DNA from: Candidatus Pristimantibacillus lignocellulolyticus
Lineage (GTDB): Bacteria; Bacillota; Bacilli; Paenibacillales; Paenibacillaceae
Assembly: GCA_023639215.1 (NCBI GenBank)
Contig: CP097899.1
Coordinates: forward strand, 255,501 to 319,500
Direction of reading: 5' to 3'
DNA: 64,000 nt
The translations under genes and the position numbers were made by a program. Within the stretch, counting starts at the first letter, position 1. Each line of letters starts with the position of its first letter. The notes below the pieces were generated by a model, which searched no databases, was not told where the DNA came from, and worked only from the letters and a program-made list of their open reading frames with translations. Shown here piece by piece: positions 1-7,736 of the stretch.

Positions 1-890
1 TACATAAAGCAATTCTCACCATCAAATTGTGTAGTACTTGCAGCAATTCGGTTCATAAATACTTGGTTTACTAGTTGTGTTATCGAGAGAATTACTGATG
101 TGGACAGTACTTCATCTAAATTCTGAATAGACCCCACCTGATTACTTACAGGACGAAGATTAGTATGTATCTCATAAGCTTTATTATTAGCATACATAAT
201 CTCCCCGCTAACATTTACATTAATTATTGAAATCGGGGAGTTTCTAATTACTTGAATCCATGTGTTAGACTCGTAATTAGCGGTGTAGTTCATTGATTGA
301 TAATAATTTAATAAACGATCTTGCCGCTCTTGTCTAATGAGTACCATAAATGAAAAAAGTATTGTGCAATAATATACAATTCCATATTTGATTTGATCCT
401 GCCATAAGAAATTACTATGATATCTAATTTGAGCATCTAGACTTTGTACAGAAAGGAAAACGCATACCGTAGTTGCAACAGTAATACTACACAATACTAA
501 AATAATTTTCCCTCTACTGTGTAAGGTCTGATACTTTGAGTGTACAGTGAAATTTACAATTGAAACTATAAATACATACGATGTAAAAAGTAAGAACTCT
601 GATCCTGAAGTAAAATACAGTATGTGAAACAATACTCCGCAAACAGCTACCATTGCCAGAGAAAACCTACCTGCGTAAAGTCCAACAAAAAATAATGGGA
701 TAAGAGCAAAAGAATATTGATAATTATTAATATCTGGCATGAAGTGAGTTTCTAAGATGAAAGAGAATAGCGCAATTGCACTAACCGTTAATTTGCGTAA
801 AGATTCGGAGTTAACATTCGTAGGATAGAAATACATATATGCAGCGGGTAATGCAGAAATAATAGCGTATAATACAACAGGATAGAACAT
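1..890 (-). CDS. Membrane PAS-domain sensor protein, C-terminus cut by window edge
   Basis: The reading frame runs from an ATG at 890 off the left edge, so only the first 296 residues are visible. The start follows a GGGGAG ribosome binding site 8 bases upstream. The first about 190 residues are hydrophobic, with five or six predicted membrane segments (start MFYPVVLYAIISALPAAYMY). They are followed by a short charged linker (RQERQDRLLNYYQS) and then a PAS-like stretch (WIQVIRNSPISIINVNVSGE, then IMYANNKAYEIH). This order is usual for sensor histidine kinases and for diguanylate cyclases. The output domain lies outside the window, so the class cannot be decided. Confidence 0.75.
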   Translation of the reverse strand, partial: MFYPVVLYAIISALPAAYMYFYPTNVNSESLRKLTVSAIALFSFILETHFMPDINNYQYSFALIPLFFVGLYAGRFSLAMVAVCGVLFHILYFTSGSEFLLFTSYVFIVSIVNFTVHSKYQTLHSRGKIILVLCSITVATTVCVFLSVQSLDAQIRYHSNFLWQDQIKYGIVYYCTILFSFMVLIRQERQDRLLNYYQSMNYTANYESNTWIQVIRNSPISIINVNVSGEIMYANNKAYEIHTNLRPVSNQVGSIQNLDEVLSTSVILSITQLVNQVFMNRIAASTTQFDGENCFM

Positions 891-1183
891 ATAAGAATCT
901 CCCCTCAGCAAAATAACATCATTTATAGCTTTAGTAGATTTCTGCGGGCAATCATAGCATAGTACTTCTTCTATCTTGATCGGATATATTAATTTACATT
1001 TACATAGTGCGTAATAAGTTTATTCAGATTCAGATAATTCAAGAGGAATGGTTATATTATAGGGTATGTAAAAAAATACGTTCACATGCTGTCAATGCTT
1101 CGCCTATCTTCTCGATTTATGTTAATATCTAGTATACACAATTACAAGCATCTTTTGTGGATTTTTTTTACATATTTAGCCAG

Positions 1184-1189
1184 TATAAT
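1184..1189 (+). promoter_or_regulatory. Possible -10 box for the flavoprotein gene
   Basis: In the gap of about 360 bases between the divergent sensor and flavoprotein genes, a TATAAT lies 61 bases before the chosen start. No good -35 box is placed 16-18 bases upstream. Nothing else in this gap is recognisable apart from A/T-rich sequence. Confidence 0.35.
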
Positions 1190-1249
1190 TATGTGCAATT
1201 TATTAGCTTTTTCGACAAGTCATAAATATAAATGAAAATGAGGATTAAT

Positions 1250-2518
1250 ATGTATTACGATATTATTATCATTGGTGCCGGTTCTTCTGGACTAATGGCA
1301 GCTGTAGCTGCAGGAAAAAATAGTACTAACGTCTTGCTATTAGATAAAGGAGACAAGCTTGGAAGGAAATTGGGCATCTCTGGTGGCGGAAGGTGTAATG
1401 TAACTAATGCAAAAGATATTGATGAATTAATCAAAAATATCCCAGGAAATGGAAGATTCTTGTATAGTTCATTAGCTACTTTTAGTAACTATGATATTAT
1501 GAATTTTTTCGAATCTCTTGGTATAGCATTAAAAGAAGAAGATAATGGTCGAATGTTCCCGGTCTCGAACAAAGCAAAGTCGGTCGTTGATGCTTTAGTT
1601 GGAGAAGTTCGTAAGTTAGGAGTTCAGATTAAAGTAAATAGTCCTGTTGCTAAAGTCATTTACAAGGAAGGTAAAGTGGCTGGAGTGGAATTAATTACGG
1701 GAGAAATATATCATTGTCAGAAAGTAATTGTCGCTGTAGGTGGGAAATCAGTACCACACACTGGTTCGACAGGTGATGGATATGCATGGGCTGAGGAAGC
1801 CGGACATTCGATTTCCGAATTATTTCCTACAGAAGTTCCACTTGTGTCAAGAGAACACTTTATTGCAGGCAAAGAACTTCAAGGATTGTCCTTACGGGAT
1901 GTCACTCTTTCTGCTTGGAGTTTAAAGGGAAAGAAACTGATTACACATCAAGGAGATATGATCTTTACTCACTTTGGAATTTCTGGCCCAATAGTCCTTC
2001 GTTGTAGTCAATTTGTTGTTAAGGAATTAATGAAGAGTACAGGCACACCCGTCCGAGTAACCGTCGATCTTAAACCAGAGTTAACCGTGCAAGAAGTTCA
2101 TGATGAATCCTATTTACTGTGTCAAAGTGATGCTAAGAAGATGGTGAAAAACGTACTCAAATCATTCGTGCCCGAAAGAATGATTCCACTTTTGATGCGA
2201 CGAGCGAATCTACATGAAGAACTCACTTTCGATCATATTCCAAAACAAGAATGGATTGAGTTAGCCAATCTTATTAAAGCCTTGCCTATCCGAATACATG
2301 ATTCCTTATCCATTGAGGAAGCTTTCGTAACAGGCGGGGGCGTTACTTTGAAAGAGATTAATCCTAGCACATTGGAATCTAAATTCATGAGCGGATTGTA
2401 CTTCTGTGGTGAAATTCTCGATATTCACGGATACACTGGTGGTTACAATATTACAGCTGCATTCACTACAGGCTATAATGCTGGACGTGATGCTGCCGAG
2501 AGTTTGATTTTACAATAG
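1250..2518 (+). CDS. YhiN/BaiN-type NAD(P)/FAD-dependent oxidoreductase (HI0933-like flavoprotein)
   Basis: A 422-residue flavoprotein. The N-terminal dinucleotide-binding motif is DIIIIGAGSSG (residues 4-14). The family signature SGGGRCNVTN follows about 45 residues later, and the C-terminal GYNITAAFTTGYNAG segment closes the FAD site. The length fits the HI0933-like family, which includes E. coli YhiN. YhiN was recently reported as a 23S rRNA dihydrouridine synthase; transferring that function here is inference. The frame is open from 1232, but AGGATT ends four bases before the ATG at 1250 and no ribosome site precedes 1232, so 1250 is chosen. It is a single gene followed by a terminator. 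Confidence 0.9.
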   Translation: MYYDIIIIGAGSSGLMAAVAAGKNSTNVLLLDKGDKLGRKLGISGGGRCNVTNAKDIDELIKNIPGNGRFLYSSLATFSNYDIMNFFESLGIALKEEDNGRMFPVSNKAKSVVDALVGEVRKLGVQIKVNSPVAKVIYKEGKVAGVELITGEIYHCQKVIVAVGGKSVPHTGSTGDGYAWAEEAGHSISELFPTEVPLVSREHFIAGKELQGLSLRDVTLSAWSLKGKKLITHQGDMIFTHFGISGPIVLRCSQFVVKELMKSTGTPVRVTVDLKPELTVQEVHDESYLLCQSDAKKMVKNVLKSFVPERMIPLLMRRANLHEELTFDHIPKQEWIELANLIKALPIRIHDSLSIEEAFVTGGGVTLKEINPSTLESKFMSGLYFCGEILDIHGYTGGYNITAAFTTGYNAGRDAAESLILQ

Positions 2519-2527
2519 TAATAAAAT

Positions 2528-2580
2528 AAACAGGCTATAGCACTTAGGATTGAAAAATCCTTCGATACTATAGCCTGTTT
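2528..2580 (+). terminator. Intrinsic terminator after the flavoprotein gene
   Basis: Perfect 13-bp arms AAACAGGCTATAG / CTATAGCCTGTTT, with a small GGAT/ATCC hairpin inside the loop. The structure is symmetric and flanked by A- and T-rich sequence, so it could act in both directions. Confidence 0.8.
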
Positions 2581-2602
2581 CTAATCTTTCACTTACAATG
2601 AA

Positions 2603-2772
2603 GGTTCAAAAAGCGTGCTTTCAGAATCGAGAAGATGACCCACAGCGAAAACGAGTAGCACAGCGTACGTTTTGTGTACGTGAGCACACGCAGGCTTTCG
2701 ATGGGGGGCATATTCGATGCCGATTAAGCTTCCTACTTTACTTCGTTATCAAAGTTTGCTTTTTGAACTACC
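2603..2772. repeat. Interspersed element with GTTCAAAAAGC-type terminal inverted repeats, copy 1
   Basis: The left end GGTTCAAAAAGCGTGCTTT is answered by the right end AAAGTTTGCTTTTTGAACTA (+CC), an imperfect inverted repeat. The interior (AGAAGATGA, CACAGCGAAAACGAGTAGCA, TTTCGATGG, TTCGATGCCGA) is shared at high identity with the copy at 33555-33726 and more loosely with those at 4954 and 60922. It has no open frame that looks real. The right end lies 7 bases beyond the stop codon of the next gene on the minus strand. Confidence 0.85.
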
Positions 2773-2779
2773 TCTATTG

Positions 2780-3124
2780 CTAATCGTACGCTGAAAAGGA
2801 TGAAAGACCTTCAATAGTTGGTAGCTCTTCTTCTTGTGCAATTAAATCTTCATTAACTAGATATGCAGGAATTGAGATCGCATCTAGTCCATAGGCTGTT
2901 GAAGCAATTAACTCATCTTGAATATGAGACTGTTCAACTAAAGTGCCTCCATTAGCTTGCGTAATCTCAAGTGCCGAAGTGAGATCTTCATTAATTACAT
3001 GAATATGTAACCTTGTTGCATCATGTAAAGAAGGATCGTAGCCAAGCTCTTGTAATAATGAAAAAGCATTTAACGTACTTTGTTCATCAGGAAAATCAAA
3101 TACAATCGCAGTCGGCGATGACAT
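2780..3124 (-). CDS. Small acidic protein of unknown function (114 aa)
   Basis: I do not recognise this protein. It begins MSSPTAIVFDFPDEQSTLNA and has an alternating strand/helix pattern that could form a ferredoxin-like alpha/beta fold, followed by an acidic tail (NEDLIAQEEELPTIEGLSS). No signal peptide or membrane segment is present. The ribosome binding site GAAGGAG lies inside a long hairpin that starts downstream of xylB (see 3131-3207). It follows xylB on the same strand, so it may be the last gene of the xyl transcript or be transcribed separately. An interspersed repeat abuts its stop codon. Confidence 0.7.
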   Translation of the reverse strand: MSSPTAIVFDFPDEQSTLNAFSLLQELGYDPSLHDATRLHIHVINEDLTSALEITQANGGTLVEQSHIQDELIASTAYGLDAISIPAYLVNEDLIAQEEELPTIEGLSSFSAYD

Positions 3125-3130
3125 ACAAAC

Positions 3131-3207
3131 AGCTCCTTCTATTGGACAAGTTCATTCCTAAGCTAAAGGCTTAAGGATATAACTTAGTTATCCAACAAGA
3201 AGGAGCT
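3131..3207. promoter_or_regulatory. Long inverted repeat covering the ribosome binding site of the 114-aa gene
   Basis: Arms AGCTCCTTCT plus TTGGA (3131-3146) and TCCAA plus AGAAGGAGCT (3191-3207) give about 15 paired bases. Read on the plus strand it is followed by TTTTTATA and looks like an intrinsic terminator. Read on the minus strand, the 3' arm contains the GAAGGAG that serves the 114-aa gene, so folding would hide that site in any transcript arriving from xylB. Confidence 0.6.
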
Positions 3208-3222
3208 TTTTATACATATGAA

Positions 3223-4719
3223 TTATCCACGGAATGGAAGTAATTGTTCATTAATTGAAACTGTTTGTACATAAATTTGCTGATAAATACGGAATAAATC
3301 AGCATATTGCTCCACAGCTTCAGCATTAGGTTCATAACTATCCGCATGCTTAACAAATTGATTCGCACATTCCTCTAAACTAGCGAACCATTCACAACCG
3401 TATGCTGCAAGCATTGCTGCACCTAGACCTGGACCTTGTTCATTCTCAAGTGAAACAACAGTAGCATTAAAAATATCAGCTTGCATTTGAAGCCAAACTG
3501 GATTTTGTGCTCCACCGCCGATAGATACAACTTTATCAACAACTTTACCTGCTTGACGGAACATATCTACCGATTCATTCAAGCTAAAAGTAATCCCTTC
3601 CATTACAGCCCGTGCAAAGTGAACACGTTCATGAGAACCATCAACACCAATAAAGCTTGCACGAATGTTAGCATCTGGATGTGGTGTACGTTCACCAACT
3701 AAATATGGTGTAAACAGCAATCCATTAGAACCAGGCTGAACTTCTTCAATTCCAGCTAGCATTTCGTTAAATGATTCATTAGCAGCAAATGTTTTCTTGA
3801 ACCAGCTCAAACTGTAGCCAGCTGCAAGCGTAACGCCCATTGCGTAGAATGAATTTTCTTTACCATGATTGAAGAAATGAACTTTCCCTGCGAAATCTTT
3901 GTCTTTGTCGTTCTCATAAGAAAGAATAACACCTGAAGTGCCAATACTGCTTAGCGTTAACCCCTCAGATAAAATACCAGCTCCGATCGCGCCACATGCA
4001 TTATCTGCTCCACCTGCAAATACTTTAGTCGATGCAGATAATCCAGATGCAGTAGCAACTTCAGGGAGAAGTGTACCAACAAGACCATGTGATTCTACAA
4101 GTGGAGGGCAGAAACTAGCAGGTAGATCGAATGCTTTCAACACTTCTTCGCTCCAAACTTTTCCAGCCACGTCCAATAGTAATGTACCAGCTGCATCGGA
4201 ATAATCCATATGCAACTCTCCAGTTAAACGGTAACGTACATAGTCTTTAGGTAATAAGAAGATTGAAGCTTGATCAAATAATTCTTTCTCATGCTTACGA
4301 ACCCATAAAATTTTCGGCAATGTAAATCCTTCAAGTGCAGGATTACGAGTTACACTAAGTAGAGTTTCTCCAAGAGTAGCTTCGATCTCACGGCACTCCG
4401 CAGTTGTACGAGTATCGTTCCAAAGAATTGCGTTACGTACAACTTCGCCAGATTCATTTAATAGAACTAAACCATGCATTTGACCCGAGAAGCTAATACC
4501 TTCGATAGTTGATGCATCAACACCATTTGCAGAAGCCACTTCATTCATAGCTTCAATTGTTGCAGTAACCCAATCTTCTGGACGTTGTTCACTGTATCCT
4601 GGACGGTCATGGAAAAGTGGATAGCTACGTGTAGCTTCCGCTGCAATATTACCTTTACGATCTATGAGCAAAGTTTTAACCGCACTCGTACCTAAATCAA
4701 CACCAATAACATAGCTCAT
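3223..4719 (-). CDS. xylB: Xylulokinase
   Basis: A 498-residue FGGY-family sugar kinase that phosphorylates D-xylulose to D-xylulose 5-phosphate, feeding the pentose phosphate pathway. The N-terminal phosphate-binding motif is VIGVDLGTSAVKTLLID (residues 4-20). SGQMHGLV (78-85) is the typical xylulokinase sugar-site segment. The catalytic Asp is expected at residue 239 in FAGGADNACGAIGAG, and the C-terminal GGGAQNPVWLQMQADI is the second FGGY signature. It lies downstream of xylA on the same strand, separated by about 400 bases that hold a repeat element and a structured leader ending in its AGGAGG site. Confidence 0.96.
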   Translation of the reverse strand: MSYVIGVDLGTSAVKTLLIDRKGNIAAEATRSYPLFHDRPGYSEQRPEDWVTATIEAMNEVASANGVDASTIEGISFSGQMHGLVLLNESGEVVRNAILWNDTRTTAECREIEATLGETLLSVTRNPALEGFTLPKILWVRKHEKELFDQASIFLLPKDYVRYRLTGELHMDYSDAAGTLLLDVAGKVWSEEVLKAFDLPASFCPPLVESHGLVGTLLPEVATASGLSASTKVFAGGADNACGAIGAGILSEGLTLSSIGTSGVILSYENDKDKDFAGKVHFFNHGKENSFYAMGVTLAAGYSLSWFKKTFAANESFNEMLAGIEEVQPGSNGLLFTPYLVGERTPHPDANIRASFIGVDGSHERVHFARAVMEGITFSLNESVDMFRQAGKVVDKVVSIGGGAQNPVWLQMQADIFNATVVSLENEQGPGLGAAMLAAYGCEWFASLEECANQFVKHADSYEPNAEAVEQYADLFRIYQQIYVQTVSINEQLLPFRG

Positions 4720-4728
4720 TGAATGTAT

Positions 4729-4861
4729 CCTCCTAAAACTTTTTGTATCTTCTTGAAATGGCTTCCTAGCAGACGAAAAGTTACTTCTGAAGCATTGAGT
4801 TTGTCCGTAATTTCAGATAATGCTTCCTGAAACGAATTCTCGCTTCGGAAGCATTATCTGA
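4729..4861 (-). promoter_or_regulatory. Structured leader module upstream of xylB (one unit plus a long-stem variant)
   Basis: The gene-proximal unit (4729-4793) follows the shared pattern: GCTTCAGAAGTAACTTTT, a variable middle, then AAGAAG, ACAAAAAGTTTTAGGAGG. AACTTTT pairs with AAAAGTT, and CTTC with GAAG. The distal unit (4815-4861) is a hairpin with perfect 14-bp arms CAGATAATGCTTCC / GGAAGCATTATCTG. The gene's Shine-Dalgarno sequence follows the last arm directly. Confidence 0.7.
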
Positions 4862-4953
4862 ACTATATATGTTACTCGGTTATCTTCTCATGAAGAGAAG
4901 TTAACTGAGCATTATAATTTATTTGGAATTTTGAATTTCCCTATTCCAATGAG

Positions 4954-5121
4954 GGTTTAAAAAGCGGGCTTTCAGCACCAAGAAGATGGAGCGCTACTTG
5001 AGGAAGGAGGAAACGCAAGTTTGGTACACGCGTACCGGACTTCCCAAGTTCGCTTCATCTTCGATGTCGAATATACTACGAAGTCAATCATCGTTATCAA
5101 AGTCTGCTTTTTTGAACTACC
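4954..5121. repeat. Interspersed TIR element, copy 2
   Basis: The left end GGTTTAAAAAGCGGGCTTTC and the right end AAAGTCTGCTTTTTTGAACT (+ACC) are inverted repeats. The interior shares AGAAGATGGAGCGCTACTTG with copy 60922 and TTCCCAAGTTCGCTTCAT with copies 60922 and 53672. The outermost base of the right end is also the last base of the xylA stop codon, so this element begins exactly at the end of xylA. Confidence 0.85.
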
Positions 5122-6434
5122 TATACGCTGTAGATCGCTTCGCTAAGTTGCAGACGCAGTCTCTCAATACGACCAGATCTGTTATCAACAACTGGGTTTG
5201 TTAAAGCGTGTGCTTCAAGAGCTTTAAGTGAAGACTTACCTGCAACAACATCTGCACCGATACCAGTTGTGAATGTTGCATAACGATCATCAATTAGGCT
5301 ATCGAAAGTTTTTTCTTCGATAAGTTTCGCAGCAGCTTTTAGGCCCCATGCGAAGCTATCCATACCAGCGATATGACCTAGAGCAAGATCATCCATTTCG
5401 AATGAAGTACGACGAACTTTAGCGTCGAAGTTAACACCACCGCGACCAATACCGCCAGCTTTAAGAACTTCGTACATAGTTAGAGTTGTAGAATATAGAT
5501 CCGTTGGGAATTCATCCGTATCCCAACCAAGTAGCATGTTACCTTGGTTAGCATCTAGAGATCCAAGCATACCGTTTGTTGCAGCTACACGGATTTCGTG
5601 TTCGAAAGTATGACCAGCTAATGTAGCATGGTTAGCTTCAAGGTTAAGTTTGAATTTATCTTGTAAACCATATTTTTGTAGGAATGCAATTGTAGTAGCT
5701 GCATCGAAATCATATTGATGAGTTGTTGGCTCTTTTGGTTTAGGCTCGATTAGGAATTGAGCATCAAAACCGATTTCATTAGCATAATCAATTGACATTT
5801 GGTATAGACGAGCAAGGTTATCAAGCTCAAGAGCCATATTCGTATTAAGAAGAGATTCGTAACCTTCACGACCGCCCCAGAATACATAGTTTTCAGCGCC
5901 TAGTTCTTTACCAACTTCTAGACCTTTTTTAATTTGAGCTGCTGCAAAAGCGTAAGCATTAGCATTAACAGCTGTACCAGCACCGTGAACATAACGAGGG
6001 TTTGTAAAGTTGTTAGCTGTGTTCCAAAGTAGTTTTTTACCTGTTTGTTTTTGGTAGTCTTTCAACATCGCAACGATTACATCGATGTTTTTGTTTGTTT
6101 CTTGTAGTGTTGCACCTTCAGGAGCGATATCTGCATCATGGAAGCAGTAGTAAGGAATGTTCAATTTGTCCATGAATTCAAAGTTAGCTTCAACGCGAGC
6201 TTTAGAGCGATCTAGACCATCAAATTTATCCCAAGAACGAATCATTGTAGCAGAACCGAAAGGATCTGTACCGTTAGCGTTAAATGTATGCCAATATGCA
6301 ACTGCGAAACGAAGATGTTCCTCCATCGTTTTACCGAAAACTACTTCGCTTGGGTTGTATTGTTTGAATGCAAATGGGTTTTTAGAAGTTTTACCTTCGA
6401 ATTGAATTTTATCAAAGCTAGTAAAATAAGTCAT
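5121..6434 (-). CDS. xylA: Xylose isomerase
   Basis: A 437-residue metal-dependent isomerase converting D-xylose to D-xylulose, close to the usual class II length of about 440. Visible signatures are [13 protein letters not shown] (residues 95-107, catalytic His99), [15 protein letters not shown] (184-198), LIEPKPKEP (228-236, metal-binding Glu) and [18 protein letters not shown] (263-280). The start follows AGGAGG in a structured leader. Transcription probably starts about 170 bases upstream, where a xylO palindrome overlaps the promoter, so XylR repression in the absence of xylose is expected. A repeat element abuts the stop codon. Confidence 0.97.
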   Translation of the reverse strand: MTYFTSFDKIQFEGKTSKNPFAFKQYNPSEVVFGKTMEEHLRFAVAYWHTFNANGTDPFGSATMIRSWDKFDGLDRSKARVEANFEFMDKLNIPYYCFHDADIAPEGATLQETNKNIDVIVAMLKDYQKQTGKKLLWNTANNFTNPRYVHGAGTAVNANAYAFAAAQIKKGLEVGKELGAENYVFWGGREGYESLLNTNMALELDNLARLYQMSIDYANEIGFDAQFLIEPKPKEPTTHQYDFDAATTIAFLQKYGLQDKFKLNLEANHATLAGHTFEHEIRVAATNGMLGSLDANQGNMLLGWDTDEFPTDLYSTTLTMYEVLKAGGIGRGGVNFDAKVRRTSFEMDDLALGHIAGMDSFAWGLKAAAKLIEEKTFDSLIDDRYATFTTGIGADVVAGKSSLKALEAHALTNPVVDNRSGRIERLRLQLSEAIYSV

Positions 6435-6443
6435 ATAATGAAT

Positions 6444-6505
6444 CCTCCTAAATTTTTTGTAACTTCTCGATAATCTTCTTAGTAAACAAAAGTAGCATCG
6501 GAAGC
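6444..6505 (-). promoter_or_regulatory. Structured leader module upstream of xylA (single unit)
   Basis: On the minus strand it reads GCTTCCGATGCTACTTTTGT, a 13-base middle, then ATCGAGAAG, then TTACAAAAAATTTAGGAGG. CTTC-CGAT pairs with ATCG-A-GAAG (8 bp with one bulge), and TTTTGT pairs with ACAAAA. Compared with other copies, both arms of the second pair have changed together (GT/AC here, CAT/ATG elsewhere). It ends in the xylA ribosome binding site. Confidence 0.7.
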
Positions 6506-6606
6506 TTAAACCTAAAATAAATTAGTCTAATGATGAATGAATTTCTTACGAGATAATGACCTCAAAACATATAATTGAAATCGCTTTATCTTGTAACCTT
6601 GGTATT

Positions 6607-6655
6607 ACAATAACACAGAAATACTTAGTTTGTCTATTAAATAAACTAAGTATTT
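6607..6655 (-). promoter_or_regulatory. xylA promoter with XylR operator (xylO)
   Basis: 6619-6655 is a palindrome with perfect 13-base arms, AAATACTTAGTTT / AAACTAAGTATTT. It resembles the Bacillus xylO half-sites (TTAGTTTGT...). On the minus strand a -35-like TAGACA falls inside the operator, and TATTGT lies 18 bases on as a possible -10. The near-identical operator at 7659 lies before xylR. Confidence 0.85.
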
Positions 6656-6763
6656 CTAAATAAATTAATCTTCTAATTCAATCTCCTGAAATACATCCTT
6701 TACAGTTTCCAGACTTTCGATAAGTTGTTATATATGTTTACTACAGAATGATCTAAAAATGAA

Positions 6764-6800
6764 ATAGGCTGGATTCTAGTAACACCGAATCCAGCCTATA
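6764..6800 (-). terminator. Intrinsic terminator after the lipoprotein gene
   Basis: Arms ATAGGCTGGATTC / GAATCCAGCCTAT are a perfect 13 bp with a 10-base loop. On the minus strand a T-rich stretch (TTTCATTTTT) follows. It separates the lipoprotein gene from xylA. Confidence 0.8.
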
Positions 6801-6833
6801 CATCAAACTTCATTTACAACTACTCATACATTA

Positions 6834-7415
6834 TCATCTTAATTTAATTTGAGCTTTTTCTCCGTTATTATCAATTGATAACACAAGACTATCTTCTGTA
6901 TCTGCCACAACATCTGGAACTTCAATGACTACAAATCCTGTTTTTGAAGATAACGGCTTCACAGTACTCTTACTCAAATCGCCATCTATCATCGTAGTAG
7001 TACTACCATACTCATACTCATCCTTATAAAGAGCTTTCATCTTTATACTACCGAGCATACCTGTAAACGTAGAAGATTCTTTTCCGTTATTCAGTACAGT
7101 GTAGTTCAAAACTATGAATTTATTTCCTTCTTCAGCACTAGAAGTAAATATATCATCGCTAACTTCTTTATTAAACTCGAATGAATCCAATGTTATATCC
7201 CATTCGCCTAATGTAAATTTATCTCCTTGAGCGTAAGAAGCTTCACTTTCATTTGGTTCCTCAGTTGGCTCAGGTGTTGGAGTAGTTTCCTCACTAGCAT
7301 CAGGTGTAGGCGTTGGAGTTGCATTGGTACTATTATTATTTGGTTTAGTTCCTGCGCACCCTGATATAATAATAAGTGCGACTAATGTAATAATCATCAA
7401 ATAAGTCTTTTTCAT
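6834..7415 (-). CDS. Secreted lipoprotein with DUF4352-like (telokin-like) domain
   Basis: A 193-residue protein with a lipoprotein signal peptide, lipobox IISGC at residues 16-20. A low-complexity Thr/Pro/Glu linker (about 22-58) is followed by a compact beta domain. The pattern 'GDKFTLGEWDITLDSFEF...EEGNKFIVLNYTVLNNGKES' is typical of DUF4352-like extracellular Ig-fold domains. It is probably anchored to the outer face of the membrane; its ligand is unknown. It sits between xylA and xylR, transcribed away from xylR, with its own terminator, so a role in xylose use is only a positional guess. Confidence 0.8.
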   Translation of the reverse strand: MKKTYLMIITLVALIIISGCAGTKPNNNSTNATPTPTPDASEETTPTPEPTEEPNESEASYAQGDKFTLGEWDITLDSFEFNKEVSDDIFTSSAEEGNKFIVLNYTVLNNGKESSTFTGMLGSIKMKALYKDEYEYGSTTTMIDGDLSKSTVKPLSSKTGFVVIEVPDVVADTEDSLVLSIDNNGEKAQIKLR

Positions 7416-7658
7416 AAAATATGTATCCCCTCTCTTTTTATATATTTCTACATTTTACCACGTTTTGTGATATTTAGGGGGTGTTTTTGATTATTTCACC
7501 AATTTAACATAATTTAATTCAATTTATTAGTTTATGTATAAATTAATAAATAAAGAAAATTTCTTAAAGTTTATAGCGAATTTCTTAAGATCACACTGAC
7601 AAGAAATGATAGAGTAATGCAAATAAATGCTCTACTCTCATGTAAACAAAACGTCAAC

Positions 7659-7700
7659 ACTTAGTTTGTCCATTAAATAAACTAAGTTTTATGCTATAAT
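7659..7700 (+). promoter_or_regulatory. xylR promoter with XylR operator (xylO)
   Basis: ACTTAGTTT / AAACTAAGT are 9-bp arms of a palindrome at 7659-7687, nearly identical to the one before xylA. A TATAAT follows at 7695-7700. The operator lies directly upstream of the -10 box, so autoregulation of xylR is expected. The divergent lipoprotein gene could also be affected. Confidence 0.8.
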
Positions 7701-7736
7701 ATTTTTAGAATCAAATCTACGGACGGAGGTTTCTCT

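Noticed and set aside
2598..2783. 61-residue open frame inside the first repeat copy
   Set aside because: It is carried by the TIR element, is not kept in all copies and has no ribosome site.
6560..6600. Possible cre site near the xylA promoter (AAAGCGATTTCA)
   Set aside because: Only the right half fits the consensus; the TG of the left half is missing.
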